DNA of 64,000 bases, taken from the NCBI GenBank assembly GCA_022457065.1, contig JAJGBQ010000002.1, positions 3,534,001-3,598,000 on the forward strand. The letters run 5' to 3'. The position numbers were made by a program, and so were the translations under genes. Below are positions 31,819 through 42,237 of this stretch, in pieces (within the stretch, counting starts at the first letter, position 1; every line of letters begins with the position of its first letter). The notes under the pieces are model-generated. The model searched no databases. It saw only the letters and a list, made by a program, of their open reading frames with translations, and had not been told where the DNA came from. The DNA is from Curvularia sp. ZM96. Lineage: Eukaryota > Ascomycota > Dothideomycetes > Pleosporales > Pleosporaceae.

Positions 31819-32988
31819 ATGTTTACCAAGACTACCGCTCTCGCCACCATGCTGGCCGTTGCACCTCTCTCCGCTCATGCGCACATGATCATGGCCAACC
31901 CCGTTCCCTTCAACTCGCCAAACAACTCGCCTCTCGCCCCAGACGGCTCTGACTTCCCCTGCAAAGGCCCGCCTAGCGGCTCTGCCCAAGTCAACGAGTG
32001 GAAGGCTGGCTCGCAGCAGTCTCTCTCCTTCACCGGCACTGCCGTGCACGGCGGCGGTAGCTGTCAGATCAGCGTTACGAACGACAAGAACCCGACCAAG
32101 GACTCCAAGTGGAAAGTCATTCACAGCATCGAGGGCGGATGTCCCGCCGCCGTGGAGGGCAACTTGGACGAGAAGGGTCCTAGCGCTCAAGGCACATTCC
32201 CATTCACCGTACCCCAGGACCTTCCTAATGGCGACTTGACTGTTGCGTGGACCTGGTTCAACAAGGTCGGTAACCGCGAGATGTACATGAACTGCGGTGC
32301 TGTCTCTGTCACTGGCGGTAAGGATGATGCATCTGGTCTAGATGCGCTGCCCGACATGGCGGTTGCGAATGTCAACGTTCCTGGCTCGTGTGGCACGACT
32401 AAGGAGGGTAACGACTATACGTTTGAGAAGGCTGGAGATGCGGTTACCAAGGCGGGCAAGGGTCCGTTTGTCGACCTGTGTTCTGGATCGGCGTCTCAGC
32501 CTGGAGCTGGCGGTGGCTCTGCTGGTGGTGATTCTGGTTCTGGTTCTGGTGCTGGTGCTGGTGCTGGTGCTCCCGTCTCTCAACCTCCAGCAGCCGCTCC
32601 CGCTCCCGCCGTGCCATCTACCCTCCGCACCATCGTCACCGTCACTGCGCCCATTCCGCCCTATCCTACCAACAACGGCAGCGCTACCCTAGCCCCATCT
32701 GGCACTGGCGCTGGCAATGCGCCCGCTCCTAAACCCACCGCTGCTCAGCCTACTGCTGCCCCTGTATCTCCTCAGCCTCCTGCTGCTCCTGCTCCAGGCC
32801 CTGCAGCTGGCGGTTCCTCTTGTTCCTCCGACGGCCAGATCATCTGCTCGCCTGACGGCACACAGTTCGGCCTTTGTAACTTTGGCAAGGCGGTCATGAT
32901 GCCTGTGGCTGGAGGTACTAAGTGTGTTAACGGCGCGATTGCGAAGCGTGGGGATTACTCGCATCGGAACCAGCGCACTGCTATCTGA
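31819..32988 (+). CDS. Secreted AA11-type lytic polysaccharide monooxygenase with C-terminal Cys module
   Basis: Single exon, 389 aa. A signal peptide (residues 1-21, MFTKTTALATMLAVAPLSAHA) is followed directly by His22 in HMIMANPVPF, the N-terminal histidine of the copper-binding histidine brace. His77 in TAVHGGGSC is the second brace histidine. These features and the HM.M..P.PF start fit AA11 enzymes, copper-dependent oxidases of chitin. The catalytic domain ends near residue 220. A Gly/Ser then Pro/Ala-rich linker follows, and the last ~60 residues (SCSSDGQIICSPDGTQFGLC...GTKC) form a small Cys module like the X278 module found on AA11 and some chitin-active proteins. The protein is probably secreted and acts on chitin of the fungus itself or of prey/insects. 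Substrate is inferred from the family only. Confidence 0.88.
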   Translation: MFTKTTALATMLAVAPLSAHAHMIMANPVPFNSPNNSPLAPDGSDFPCKGPPSGSAQVNEWKAGSQQSLSFTGTAVHGGGSCQISVTNDKNPTKDSKWKVIHSIEGGCPAAVEGNLDEKGPSAQGTFPFTVPQDLPNGDLTVAWTWFNKVGNREMYMNCGAVSVTGGKDDASGLDALPDMAVANVNVPGSCGTTKEGNDYTFEKAGDAVTKAGKGPFVDLCSGSASQPGAGGGSAGGDSGSGSGAGAGAGAPVSQPPAAAPAPAVPSTLRTIVTVTAPIPPYPTNNGSATLAPSGTGAGNAPAPKPTAAQPTAAPVSPQPPAAPAPGPAAGGSSCSSDGQIICSPDGTQFGLCNFGKAVMMPVAGGTKCVNGAIAKRGDYSHRNQRTAI

Positions 32989-33570
32989 TTTAGCACTGTG
33001 CTGGTATGGAGAATGGGTGTTTGATTGTCTGATCAAAGCACAGCATTGCGATGAGTGGACAGTGTTTAGGGTGGACGATAAGGGGGGTTGTGTATTTAGT
33101 CACTGGATCCTGGTATTTCCATGATACCCCGATACCAGATATTGAGAAGATTCTGCTTCTGGAATTTTGTTGGCAGACAGCGTGGAGTTGTGTAGGCAGG
33201 CATTAGACAAACATAGACAGATAAAACGGGGTTTCTTGGGTTCAAAAGTTTACAGAATGATATATTGAATGCTTCACATGATGGCCCTCGCTGTTCTTCG
33301 TGAATAGAGAAATGCGCGTGTATCTGTCTCTTGAGTTGATTGATAAATCCGTGACACATCCTATTGTTGCATTGTTTGTCTGAAAACACCAACTGTGAAG
33401 TAAGACATGTCTTAACATCTGTGCAGAATCCACTACAAAACATTTCCATTTCTCAGCACATCTGCAAAAACCTTACCTTACTTGGCTTGCCATGTCGGTA
33501 TGAAAGCGCAGGACGCGTATGCTGAACTGTATCTTTGCATCGAGCAGTGTTGTAACGATAGAGTTTTGGA

Positions 33571-33636
33571 GTGAGCGATGACGGAGTGTCGAAGTGAGCG
33601 GCTACAGCGTCCTGGAATGAGCGGTCACGGAGTCTC
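33571..33636 (+). repeat. Degenerate ~23-base tandem repeat, three copies
   Basis: The copies begin at 33571 (GTGAGCGATGACGGAGTGTC), 33594 (GTGAGCGGCTACAGCGTCC) and 33617 (ATGAGCGGTCACGGAGTCTC). The consensus is RTGAGCGGTNACGGAGTCTC with a few spacer bases. No function is suggested. Confidence 0.7.
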
Positions 33637-33731
33637 AGCGTTTGCTGCTACTAATAGGTCACATATATATACTCCGATATTCCCCTTCCTTCCATCAATC
33701 AATCCTCTCTTCTCATCAGTGGTCGGGTGGG

Positions 33732-33892
33732 CTCCTAGCAGACACTCGGTGGGTACCCAAAAAAAATAGACTTGCTAACAAGGCCATAGGGATCTCCTGC
33801 TACTAGCAGAGACTACATTGAGGTTGCTAAACAGGGTGTATAGGAAACTAAATAACCCACTGAGTGTCCCATCAGGGTTGCAAAGCTAGGAG
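33732..33892 (+). mobile_element. Possible MITE-like or decayed inverted-repeat element
   Basis: Inner arms GACACTCGGTGGGT (33741-33754) and ACCCACTGAGTGTC (33855-33868) are inverted and match at 13 of 14 positions. Outer arms CTCCTAGC (33732-33739) and GCTAGGAG (33885-33892) match at 8 of 8, with 16 extra bases on the right. The ~160-base span has no coding potential. This fits a small non-autonomous DNA element remnant, but no target-site duplication was established. A polymerase III B-box-like GTTCGAATC follows at 33900-33908. Confidence 0.3.
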
Positions 33893-34310
33893 GGCGATCG
33901 TTCGAATCTGGACGGTCGCTGGAGCAACAGAAGCTGAGAGAAGTGAGGATTGGTTGATTTTTTGCCTTTTTTTTTTGCAGTGAAAGGGGACGCAAACGGG
34001 GAGTTGGGCGGCTGCGTAGTGTGAGGCTGGCCGCCTAACAGCCGCATTGGGTAATTCCATAGTAGCCGTGGATTGTAGTGATCCTAACCCTGCGCTATCA
34101 GGCACGCAGCTTGGCGCATGTTCAATAAATAGTCCACACAACAGTCTGCTAATAGAAACAGTGATGACGATTGTAGATGCAATCTTTTTACGCCTTTGTA
34201 GTTCAACGACATATTTGGCTAGGTACGAGAATTTTCAGGGCAAAGGCAAATACACGCATGTATGATTACACTTGTCTTCTAACCTACTCTAAACGTTACA
34301 AGCCCGAAGC

Positions 34311-35489
34311 CTATTCCTCAATTGTCTTGACACACTCCCATCCGCCGCTCAGCCTCTCCTTCCACAGACTGACCCTGTTGTCGCCAGTGCTTACAGCCAA
34401 GGCATTGCCGCTCAAGCTCCAGCTAACGCGCCATGCAGCCGCATCGACGTCCAGCTTTGTGCGCTTCCACTCGCCGCGCAAATCCGACGACGTCCAGATG
34501 ATGACAGTCTTGTCCTGAGAGGCAGACGCAATGTACGACTTGGAAAGAACAGTAGGCGACCATGCGACGTCGCGCACCCAGTCCAGGTGACCTCCAGGAA
34601 GTATTTGTACGTTTTGCCAGCTACCGCTCTCCGGGCTAAACTCCCAGATCTTGACCTGGCAGTCGCTTCCGCCAGTAACTAGTCGCCTTGCAGCACCTGC
34701 TTGGTTGCCGCTCGCGCTGACGATCTGTCCGGGCGCAACAGCGGGAGCCCAGGATACGCTGTTCACTCCGCTGCCATGGGCTTGGAAAAGTTGGTGTGTC
34801 CAGTTGTTGTCCTTGAATTCGAGCACCGAGACATTGCCGTCGGTAGATGCGCAAGCGAGCAGACAGCCTGCCTCGTGGGGTGCCCATGCGACGAGATTGA
34901 CAGACGCAGTATGGAGAGCGACCTCGTAGATCTTCTGCCAGCTGTTGGCCTGCTCGCGCCAGATGAGGACCTTGCCGTCGTACGAGGAAGAAGCGAGGAT
35001 GTTGCCGTACTTGGGGTGTGCCCACGCTACGCTCCAGACAGCGCCTTCATGGCTGTTGATACGTTAGCTCAGGACCCAGATAGATGCAATTGCTGGAGTT
35101 GGTTCTTTGCGCCGCCCTGTCGAGCTATGACGTACCCTCTGAGTGTCTCTACCAATGTGTGCTTGTCGCCTTCCACCTCAAAGATCTTAATTGTCTTGTC
35201 CGAAGAGCAAGTCGCTAACCGTCTACCGTAGTAGTCGAGGACAGCATCGTGCTGTACAATGTTAGCTACCACTTGAACATGTTGATATTGTAACTGGAAC
35301 CACCCATTGCGCCAGCCGGTGCAGCATAGGAGGGCGTATCAATGGGGAAGATGTGAAGGCATGCGAACGTACTATCATATCATCATGGCCGGAGTTCGCT
35401 ATAACGTTCGCCTGTAATGCGAAGAAGCCAAGTTAGCGGGTCGGGTTCCGTTGGGTGCGTGTGCAGGTGGGGGAGGGTCTGCGTGCCAT
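34311..35489 (-). CDS. sec13: COPII coat / nuclear pore protein Sec13
   Basis: Sec13 is a six-bladed WD40 protein that forms the outer COPII coat with Sec31 and is also part of the Nup84/107 nuclear pore subcomplex. Exons are 35411-35373, 35251-35136 and 35052-34311, preceded by a probable first exon that is just an ATG at 35489-35487. Junctions: NSGHDDMI-HDAVLDYYGRR and ETLRG-HEGAVWSVAWAHP, with introns 35372-35252 (GTACGT..TACAG) and 35135-35053 (GTACGT..CAACAG). WD repeats such as LATCSSDKTIKIFE and ASASQDKTVIIW are clear. The reading frame of the 39-base exon has no ATG before an in-frame stop. The nearest upstream ATG (AAAATGG) is followed by GC, not GT, so a GC-AG intron (35486-35412, branch CGCTAACTT) is the simplest model, giving 299 aa. 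Alternatives are a more distant first exon or starting at the Met of HDDMI. Confidence 0.9.
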
Positions 35490-35784
35490 TTTCACTGTAG
35501 ACCAGCAGTGGGATGTATGACTGGTTGTAGAGGATTGTCGGGGCGAGGAGCAGAGTGTTGGAGGTGAGTGCACAGGCAGAAGTGTCCAAAGGCGCGTCCA
35601 GACGTGTCCACAGCTGTGGAGTGTAGACGGTGCTGTGGCCTCAATGCAGGGGTCTAGCGATGAGATTGATTAGATTAGATGCGATAAGATTAGATCAAAC
35701 CAGCTCGCGCTAGTTCCGACCAATGCCGTGCACCGCGTCACATGCAACCACCGCCTGGAGCATTCCAATCCCACTACTCCTACC
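35490..35784. promoter_or_regulatory. Shared divergent promoter of sec13 and vps37
   Basis: Only ~295 bases separate the proposed SEC13 ATG and the VPS37 ATG. The stretch 35665-35697 contains repeated ATTAGAT units (GATTAGATTAGAT, then AAGATTAGATC). Confidence 0.5.
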
Positions 35785-36623
35785 ATGGCATACTCGTCCC
35801 CGCGTCACTCACAGCAGTTCTATCAATACGACGCGTCGACGCCGCCGCCGCCACCGCCAAAACCAGGCCGGACGAGTGGAAGTGCAACACCTTCTCAGGG
35901 CCCTCCACTGCCTCCCCCACCTGGTCAGGCATCGTCATCTGGGGGAGACCCGCAGCAATATTCGCAGGCGCAGTATCAACAACATTCATCAGAAGTTCCT
36001 GATCAATTGGCAGTTTTGCCACCTGAAGAGGGTTGGCTACCCGACGTACTCAAAGACAAATCGTGCGTAAGCGCTTTCATGTTAGCAAGTCGTCTAACTA
36101 AGATGTACGCAGGACCAAGGATTTGCATCATGTGTTGCAGACGCCAGAACTGCAACATGCCATAATTCACAATCCCGAAACAAGACATGCTTCATTACCT
36201 GCATCTACAGCACCTTTGCAAACACTGCTAGCACAGAACATTAGTCTTGCCGAATCATTGAAGCAGCTCGAAGCACATGTCCGACACCAGCGCGATGACG
36301 TACAGTCACGGCTGCTAGCGCTGCGAGCTCTGGAGCGCCAGTGGAGAGCAAAGCAGAGCGAACAAGACGAAGCTCTGCGAGAGTTCAGTCCGCCTGCTCT
36401 GTACCAGCGATTGAATGCCGCCGTGGGCGAGCAAGAAGCCCTGTGCCGAGGACTGGAAGAGAGCTTTCTGGACGGCGAAGGACTAGGCGGCGGGGATGCC
36501 GTAGCCAGCGACCGAGAAGTGACGGACTTTGTGCGACGGTTGCGAGAGGGACGCAAGATTGCCTATCTTCGTGCAGAGCGAAAAGAGCGCTGGGACGAGG
36601 GGCGAGTCGGCGGATGGCGTTGA
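35785..36623 (+). CDS. vps37: ESCRT-I subunit Vps37 (Mod(r) domain)
   Basis: Vps37 is part of ESCRT-I, which sorts ubiquitinated membrane proteins into multivesicular bodies. Exons 35785-36062 and 36113-36623 are separated by a 50-base intron (donor TC|GTGCGT, branch TCTAACTA, acceptor TACGCAG), giving 262 aa. The start is ATG 35785 in ACCATGG context; the frame upstream begins at a GTG. Residues 1-90 are Pro/Gln/Ser-rich (a PPPPPP run and PPLPPPP). The Mod(r) domain is helical, from about 90 onward, with KDLHHVLQTPELQHAIIHN, then LAQNISLAESLKQLE and the C-terminal DREVTDFVRRLREGRKIAYLR. This layout is normal for fungal Vps37. Confidence 0.88.
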
Positions 36624-37912
36624 GGGGTGATGTGCATATGTGCAGCTTATCAACGTGGAGCCAGGGCGCGGGGCCCCTGGCCATGGAGATGGAGCTGTAC
36701 GAGGTGGCTCGCGCGCCTCCAACGGCGGCCTCCATGTACGGATAGGTAGTGTCAGATTGGGACAAGCAACACCACGATCAAAATCTGGACGAATTGAAAA
36801 CAGTATTCGCAATTGTCACGACGCTTGGAGTGATGAGTCCTGCATAACGAAGCTGCTACGGTGTAAAGGTTATGCAGGTTGCGGGCAGCGTGTCACCACG
36901 TCCGTGTCCGTGTCGGCGTCGAAATGCGACCATTATGCGTGAACCGCTTGGCCGCCCAGGGCCGAGGCGGTTTGGTCGGGACTCTGGCGTAAGATTGCAA
37001 CTTTCAGGGGTCCAGTTCATCTTGTCTTCACAGCCACCATCGCTGCTCCGATGGGATCAATCAAATGTCCGGCTGGACTCGTCTCCACGACTCGATGGCA
37101 CGAGTCGGTAGTCGTCGAGCACAGGCGGTCGTTCGCAGCCATGACGCTCCAGCCATCTTCTAAATGGGGGGCCCGTGGCACAGACTTGCCCTTTCAGGCG
37201 CTGCACGAAATTGCGTGCCCCAGCCAGCCCAATGCGCGCGAGGTCAATGCAGGCCACCCGTTGCGGGTGCTAGTTGTAGTGATAGTCGTACTACTACTGC
37301 GATTACGACTACTTACACCACCCTCCAACAGCGGCGCCATGCTGCCGGACCACACTGCACGCCGTATGTCGCAGTTCACGTAACCGTGGACACAACGACA
37401 GCATGTTCCTTGGAGGGCCCCCGGAGTGTTTCACGGCCCAATCCATGACATCCGTCGCCACCCTGCATGTTGAGAGAGCGCGACATTCGAATAGCAGAGG
37501 ATTTCGAATCCAGCATATCCGCCGAATCAACGACGACACGGCGCCGCAACACACCACTCTCCACCCTCCAGGCTGCACGGCGAGCGGTTCAAAGGATGCG
37601 CATCCTTGCCAGGTACCGCCTCATTGGACGGATGAAAAAAAAGGTACCTGTAGATCCGAGCGCTACCCCTGGTTTGTCCCCCCCACCCAGCAGCGAACCG
37701 CCCATGACAGGCTGCCGAGTCTAGCACGCGCGCGCGGATTCGACCAATTCGCGGCCCTGCGATCGCCCAGAGACCTCCAAGCGCCCCGGCTGTTGCTAGT
37801 GAACTCTCCTTTTGCCAGCAGCCGTCTTTGGCGACCCCTTCGATCTCTCGCCTCAAGCCCATCATTGGATTTGTGCAAGGCCATGATTATCGCGGGGGAA
37901 TAACAACTCAGT
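36624..37912. other. Gap between vps37 and the coiled-coil gene; no gene seen
   Basis: About 1.3 kb. Frames on both strands are short and inconsistent. A short TACTAC-type stretch occurs near 37285-37320. This probably holds the VPS37 3'UTR and the promoter of the coiled-coil gene. Confidence 0.45.
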
Positions 37913-40900
37913 ATGCAAACTGTCCAAGCGCCCACCGCCTCGCCGCCTCGCCAAAAGGGCTCGTCCCTGGCCTCCATTGCCATCTCGTCCTTTGCTGCCT
38001 TTCGGTCGCAGGCTCCCCCATCCCAATCCCAACCTCAGCCTGCTCCTCCGCTGGGCCTTCAGTCGCCGCCTATCCGCAGGAAGCCTCTCCCTGCAGACTC
38101 GCCCATAGTCGGACGCTTCCCTGTCGATCACTTCATTAATCCGACTACTATCACTACTACCGCTACTACTGCTCTTAAGGAGAACCCGACACCCGCCGCG
38201 GGTAAATCATCGCTGAATAACATTCTCCAACCCCCCGTAAGCGACGAAGACCTCTTCGTGCCCCGTAATCTCGACGAGTAAGTCACGGCACTACCTACAT
38301 CGCGCCTTCCCTTTGTTGTAGCTGACACCTCGTATAGCAACCCACACGGCAGGACGCCCACGATACCAACTGCCCCTCAACCAGCACAAACCTCGCCCAG
38401 GACCTCTCCCGTCACAGTCAACCCACCTGCCCCAAGGCATGATCGACCAGCAAGCAGCATACACCCCCAGCAACTAAGCAGGACAGAGGCGCTGAGGGCC
38501 TTTGGCATAAGCGGAGTACACGCCCGGTCTCCTACTATGCCGAATATGCCATTGTACACAAACAGTAACACACAACAATCAGAACCCAAACAAGGTCCGG
38601 ACGGCGTCACGGACGACTTCATGGACGACTATTCCTACAGCCCTGAAAGAACAAAGCAAGGCAACAAGCCCAAATCACCAGCAGCCGGAGGCTTCACCTC
38701 CTTCTTTGGCTGGAACTCTCGACAACAAAACGGTCCAGAGTCACCGGGCGCCGCCTTTCCAGATCCCTCCCAAAAACCCGATTCTCCACGCTTCAGCAAA
38801 CCTACCAAGGCCAAGCCCAACGGCCTCGACATTCCTGCTGCCAACTCAATGAGCTCCTACTTCAACGTCCCTGGAACCCCACTTTTGTCGTCGTCGCCCC
38901 AGATGAACGCTCACGTCGAGGAGCTGGAGCGCGAGCTGCGCGAAGTCAGTTCCGAGCTCGCAGCCTCGATCCAAAGAGAGATGGAACTAGAAGATGAAGT
39001 CGAGCGCTGGAAGACCGAGAATGGTGGTGCTTTCCCGGACAACCGACGCACCAGTGACTACTACTCAGACTCTGGCACCAGCTCGATCCGATTCCCTATC
39101 ACTGATCCCGAGTCCAAGCTCGAAGAGCTCGATACCCAGCGGAGGAAAGCAGAGCAAGAGCGTGCCACCCTCAAAGTGCGCATGGCCGAGCGCTTGCAAG
39201 AAGAGCTCCGTCGACGCAGGGATCTGGAAGAACAAGTGCAGCAGCTTGAAGACCAGGTCAGCGACAAGTCAAGAGCAGGCTCAGTTGTTGAAACACCAAA
39301 GGTTAAAGAGCTGTCAATGTCACTTGAAGATGCAAAGAGGCGTCTGGCAGAGGAACGACAGGTCAAGGAAAACTTCGAAGACCTTCTATCGGCGCTTCGC
39401 GAAGAGCTCGAGAAGCACCGGAATGAGGCTGACAATCTGCGAGACGAAGTCGTTCCACAGCTCAGGGCACGACTGGAAGTCTTGGAGGCCGATGCCGCTG
39501 ATACTGAAAGGCTCGTATATGAGTCGAGTCGCATGCAGCAAGAAATCCAGCAACTACGAAACGAAAACGAGTCGCTCGTCAAAGCCCGAAAGCAACAGCT
39601 ACTGCAACAGCAGGGAGGGCAGTCTGTCCAATACCAATCCATTGCAGAGGAGACAGACATTGCACCTCTACCTAACATGCGCGTCGGCCTGACGCGTTCA
39701 AATTCATTGGCTCGCAGCGCAGCCGGAATCAGTTCCAAGAGGGGTTCATTGTCACGGTCCAACTCGGTCAAGGACAGGTCAGGTGACATGTCTCCCGTTG
39801 GCGCCCCAGCCGTCAACAATCCAATGAAGGAACTCGAGGAGCAGCGAGATGCCCTCCACAAGGCGCTGAAGCATTTGCTCCAACGGCAAGAGCTGCAGCA
39901 AAGAGAGTTCCAGCGCCGCATCAAGGAGGTCGAGGCTGAAAGAGATGCTGCTCTGAACCTCACCCCTCGACGAACTGCGTTCCACAAGGAGGTCACAAGT
40001 CTGCGACGAGAAGTGGATTCTCTTCGACGTCGTGCAGATGACGCACTCGAACAGAAATGGCAGTGCGAGAAGGGTCTAGGTGGGCTACGAATGGACCTGG
40101 ACCGCGCCCAACAGGAGACAAGCTCTCTTCGGGACCTTCTCCGGGAACACGACATTACGATACCCGAAATCCGTATCGAAAACGAACCTCTGGCCTTGGA
40201 CAAGGCCTACAACGAGCTGCGAACTACGCACGCACTGTCTCTTGCCCGCGTCAAGCAGCTGGAAACGGCCGACGCAGACTCGCTTGGAGCTGCCAGCGCT
40301 GAAACTGAGCGAACATTGGATTTGCTCAGGCAGAGCATCTCTGATGCCGAAGCTGAACGCGACTACGCCCAAAAGGAGGCCGAGCAGTACCGTCAACAAG
40401 CTCGTGCCCTCCAGCAATCTGAAATTGACCATCTTGGAAAGGAACAGCAGCTTAGCAAGGAGCTCTTTGCTGCCGCGACAAGAATGGATGAGCTGTCTGA
40501 CAAGATTCAGCGTCAGCTGGCGGCCAACAACTCCCTCCGCCAACGTCTCACTGAAGCCATTACTCGTGGAGAACAAGAGCAGCAGAAGTCAACTGAGCAA
40601 ATTGTTCAGCTCGAAAAGAGGCTCAAGGCCGCAGAGGACAAGGTCATGCTTGCCCAACAGTCATCGGAAGAGGCCATTGCGCGCCACGAAGGCGAGGTGC
40701 AAGCCCTCAAGGAGGGCCATACCAACCACTTGCGCCGTGTCAAGTCTGGACTACTCAGCCCTTCGGCCTTTTCGCCCAAGCTGCCTACCTCCCCTGTCTT
40801 TTCATCAAGGTCGCCTCGTCTCTCTGTAACAACCAGCGGACCGGCCATGACATTTGCTGAAGCTACCAAGACCGAGATGCTCGAGAAGCGTGTAGAGGAG

Positions 40901-41092
40901 CTCGAGAAGGCACTCCGAGACGCTGACCACGAGATGGAGGAAGTCGTCGGCCGCATGAACCTCGCTCAGATGGAGGTGGCCGACTTGCAGTTTGAGAGGG
41001 ACGAAGCTATGAGACAGACTAGGGGCCTGCAAGCCGAGATTGTTGCTGAGCGCGAAAAGGTCAAGGCCTTGATGGCGACAACAAGCGCCTAA
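37913..41092 (+). CDS. Large coiled-coil protein, function unknown
   Basis: Exons 37913-38277 and 38338-41092 are joined by a 60-base intron (donor GACGA|GTAAGT, acceptor GTATAG), giving 1039 aa. Residues 1-330 are Pro/Ser/Thr-rich and probably disordered, with a conserved-looking patch (SLNNILQPPVSDEDLFVPRN) spanning the intron and another (GGFTSFFGWNSRQQ). From ~residue 335 to the end heptad-type coiled coil dominates (for example LERELREVSSELAASIQREM), broken by Ser-rich segments (TRSNSLARSAAG and SPSAFSPKLPTSPVFSSRSP) that look like phosphorylation sites. No enzymatic domain or membrane segment is visible. Such proteins often tether cytoskeleton, vesicles or cell-tip complexes, but I cannot assign one. 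The opposite strand has a 380-codon frame (39061-40203) that is only the complement of the coiled coil. Confidence 0.9.
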
Positions 41093-42237
41093 GCCAGCGA
41101 TTTATAGAGCCTGCGGCACCCACCCACTACCTAATGTTTTCTCCTAACCGCCGCACTCATCTGGTGCCATTATACCATCTGCGGCGCACATACTTGAAGC
41201 ATCTTCGGCGTTTGCCAACTGGCTATTGCATTTACACGGGAGCCACGATCCTACGCATACTACACTTCACCTTTACATATATTGTGTTACTATATACTTT
41301 TGCCCTTTGGGCAGTCGGCCGCTTTGTCGGTCGTGTTCTATACCCGGCGGCGGTACAGCGTTACGCGACCTTTTTTGGTTCAACCGGCGGCAGTGTCTTG
41401 AAAAGAGTAGACTGGCTGTTGGGAGTTTGGGAGCTTGTCAGGCTTGTTCTGGATAGAAGGATAGCGTCCGCGTTACCGTAGCTGTACTATAATGGTGTAA
41501 TGGATGATGGTCGAATGTCGCTCAATCAATATCTCTATCTTACTTTGCCAGTCGCCACGTATGTACAGTATGACTACACGTGCCACATTTGGGAGTGTGC
41601 CGCCACCGAATCGAGTGCCGTGCAACGGAATTGTATCAATGGTCCACGCTGCTTCCCCGCATGGCTACCTTCTACATGGCTTCTTTTTGCATGGCTGCTT
41701 TGGCTGGGCGCTGTATGTGTGCGCCCATGTGTTCTTGATTGGGCCGGGGCGGTGGCGTATCGATAGCCTACTGTACGGTGCTCGGTTCTGGGCGTCTCAA
41801 GGTGTACAGCAACGGCGCAATTCGCTTAACCAGGCATGCGCCGTCCTGACTCAATCTAGGCATGAGGAAGAGGGCAGAATGAATAAGTAGTCAAACGGCC
41901 ATGGCCTTGTGCCCCGGGTTGGGCTACAGTTGTCTTTTTGAAACGTGCTTGGCCGTGTCGTGCTCCCCGCTCGCGGTTGGTCCCTGCGCCCTAAACTTAT
42001 CCCTGACCGAGCTACTGCACCAATCCCCAGCACCTCCCTCTCTCCTTGCCAGCAGTGCGTTAAAGAATCCTCAGACGTCGCCGTGGACCTTTGTTCAACC
42101 AACTGAGTGTGCAGGCGCTGCTACTCCTCGTCATTCAGGCATCTCTGCCGCTTGTGCTGCTAGTCTTGTGCTCGACTTGATACCCAACACCGACTACACC
42201 GACTCCCCCTCGTCGAGAGCGATTGCGGCCGCCCAAC
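41093..42237. other. Gap between coiled-coil gene and cot1; no gene seen
   Basis: About 1.1 kb. A 115-codon frame (41134-41481) starts 42 bases after the previous stop and has one hydrophobic segment, but it lies where a 3'UTR is expected. The last ~200 bases are CT/CA-rich promoter-like DNA before cot1. Confidence 0.45.

Larger units (their letters stand above)
32989..34310. other. Gap between LPMO and sec13; repeat-bearing, no gene seen
   Basis: The two flanking genes converge, so this is 3' flank. It contains a degenerate short tandem repeat (33571-33636), an imperfect inverted-repeat structure (33732-33892) and a T run (about 33957-33979). ORFs are short and unconvincing. Confidence 0.5.

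Noticed and set aside
39061..40203. 380-codon antisense frame
   Set aside because: It is the Ser/Arg/Leu-rich complement of the coiled-coil gene, whose frame is longer and protein-like.
41134..41481. 115-codon frame just after the coiled-coil gene
   Set aside because: It starts 42 bases after a stop in an expected 3'UTR; one hydrophobic patch is not enough evidence.
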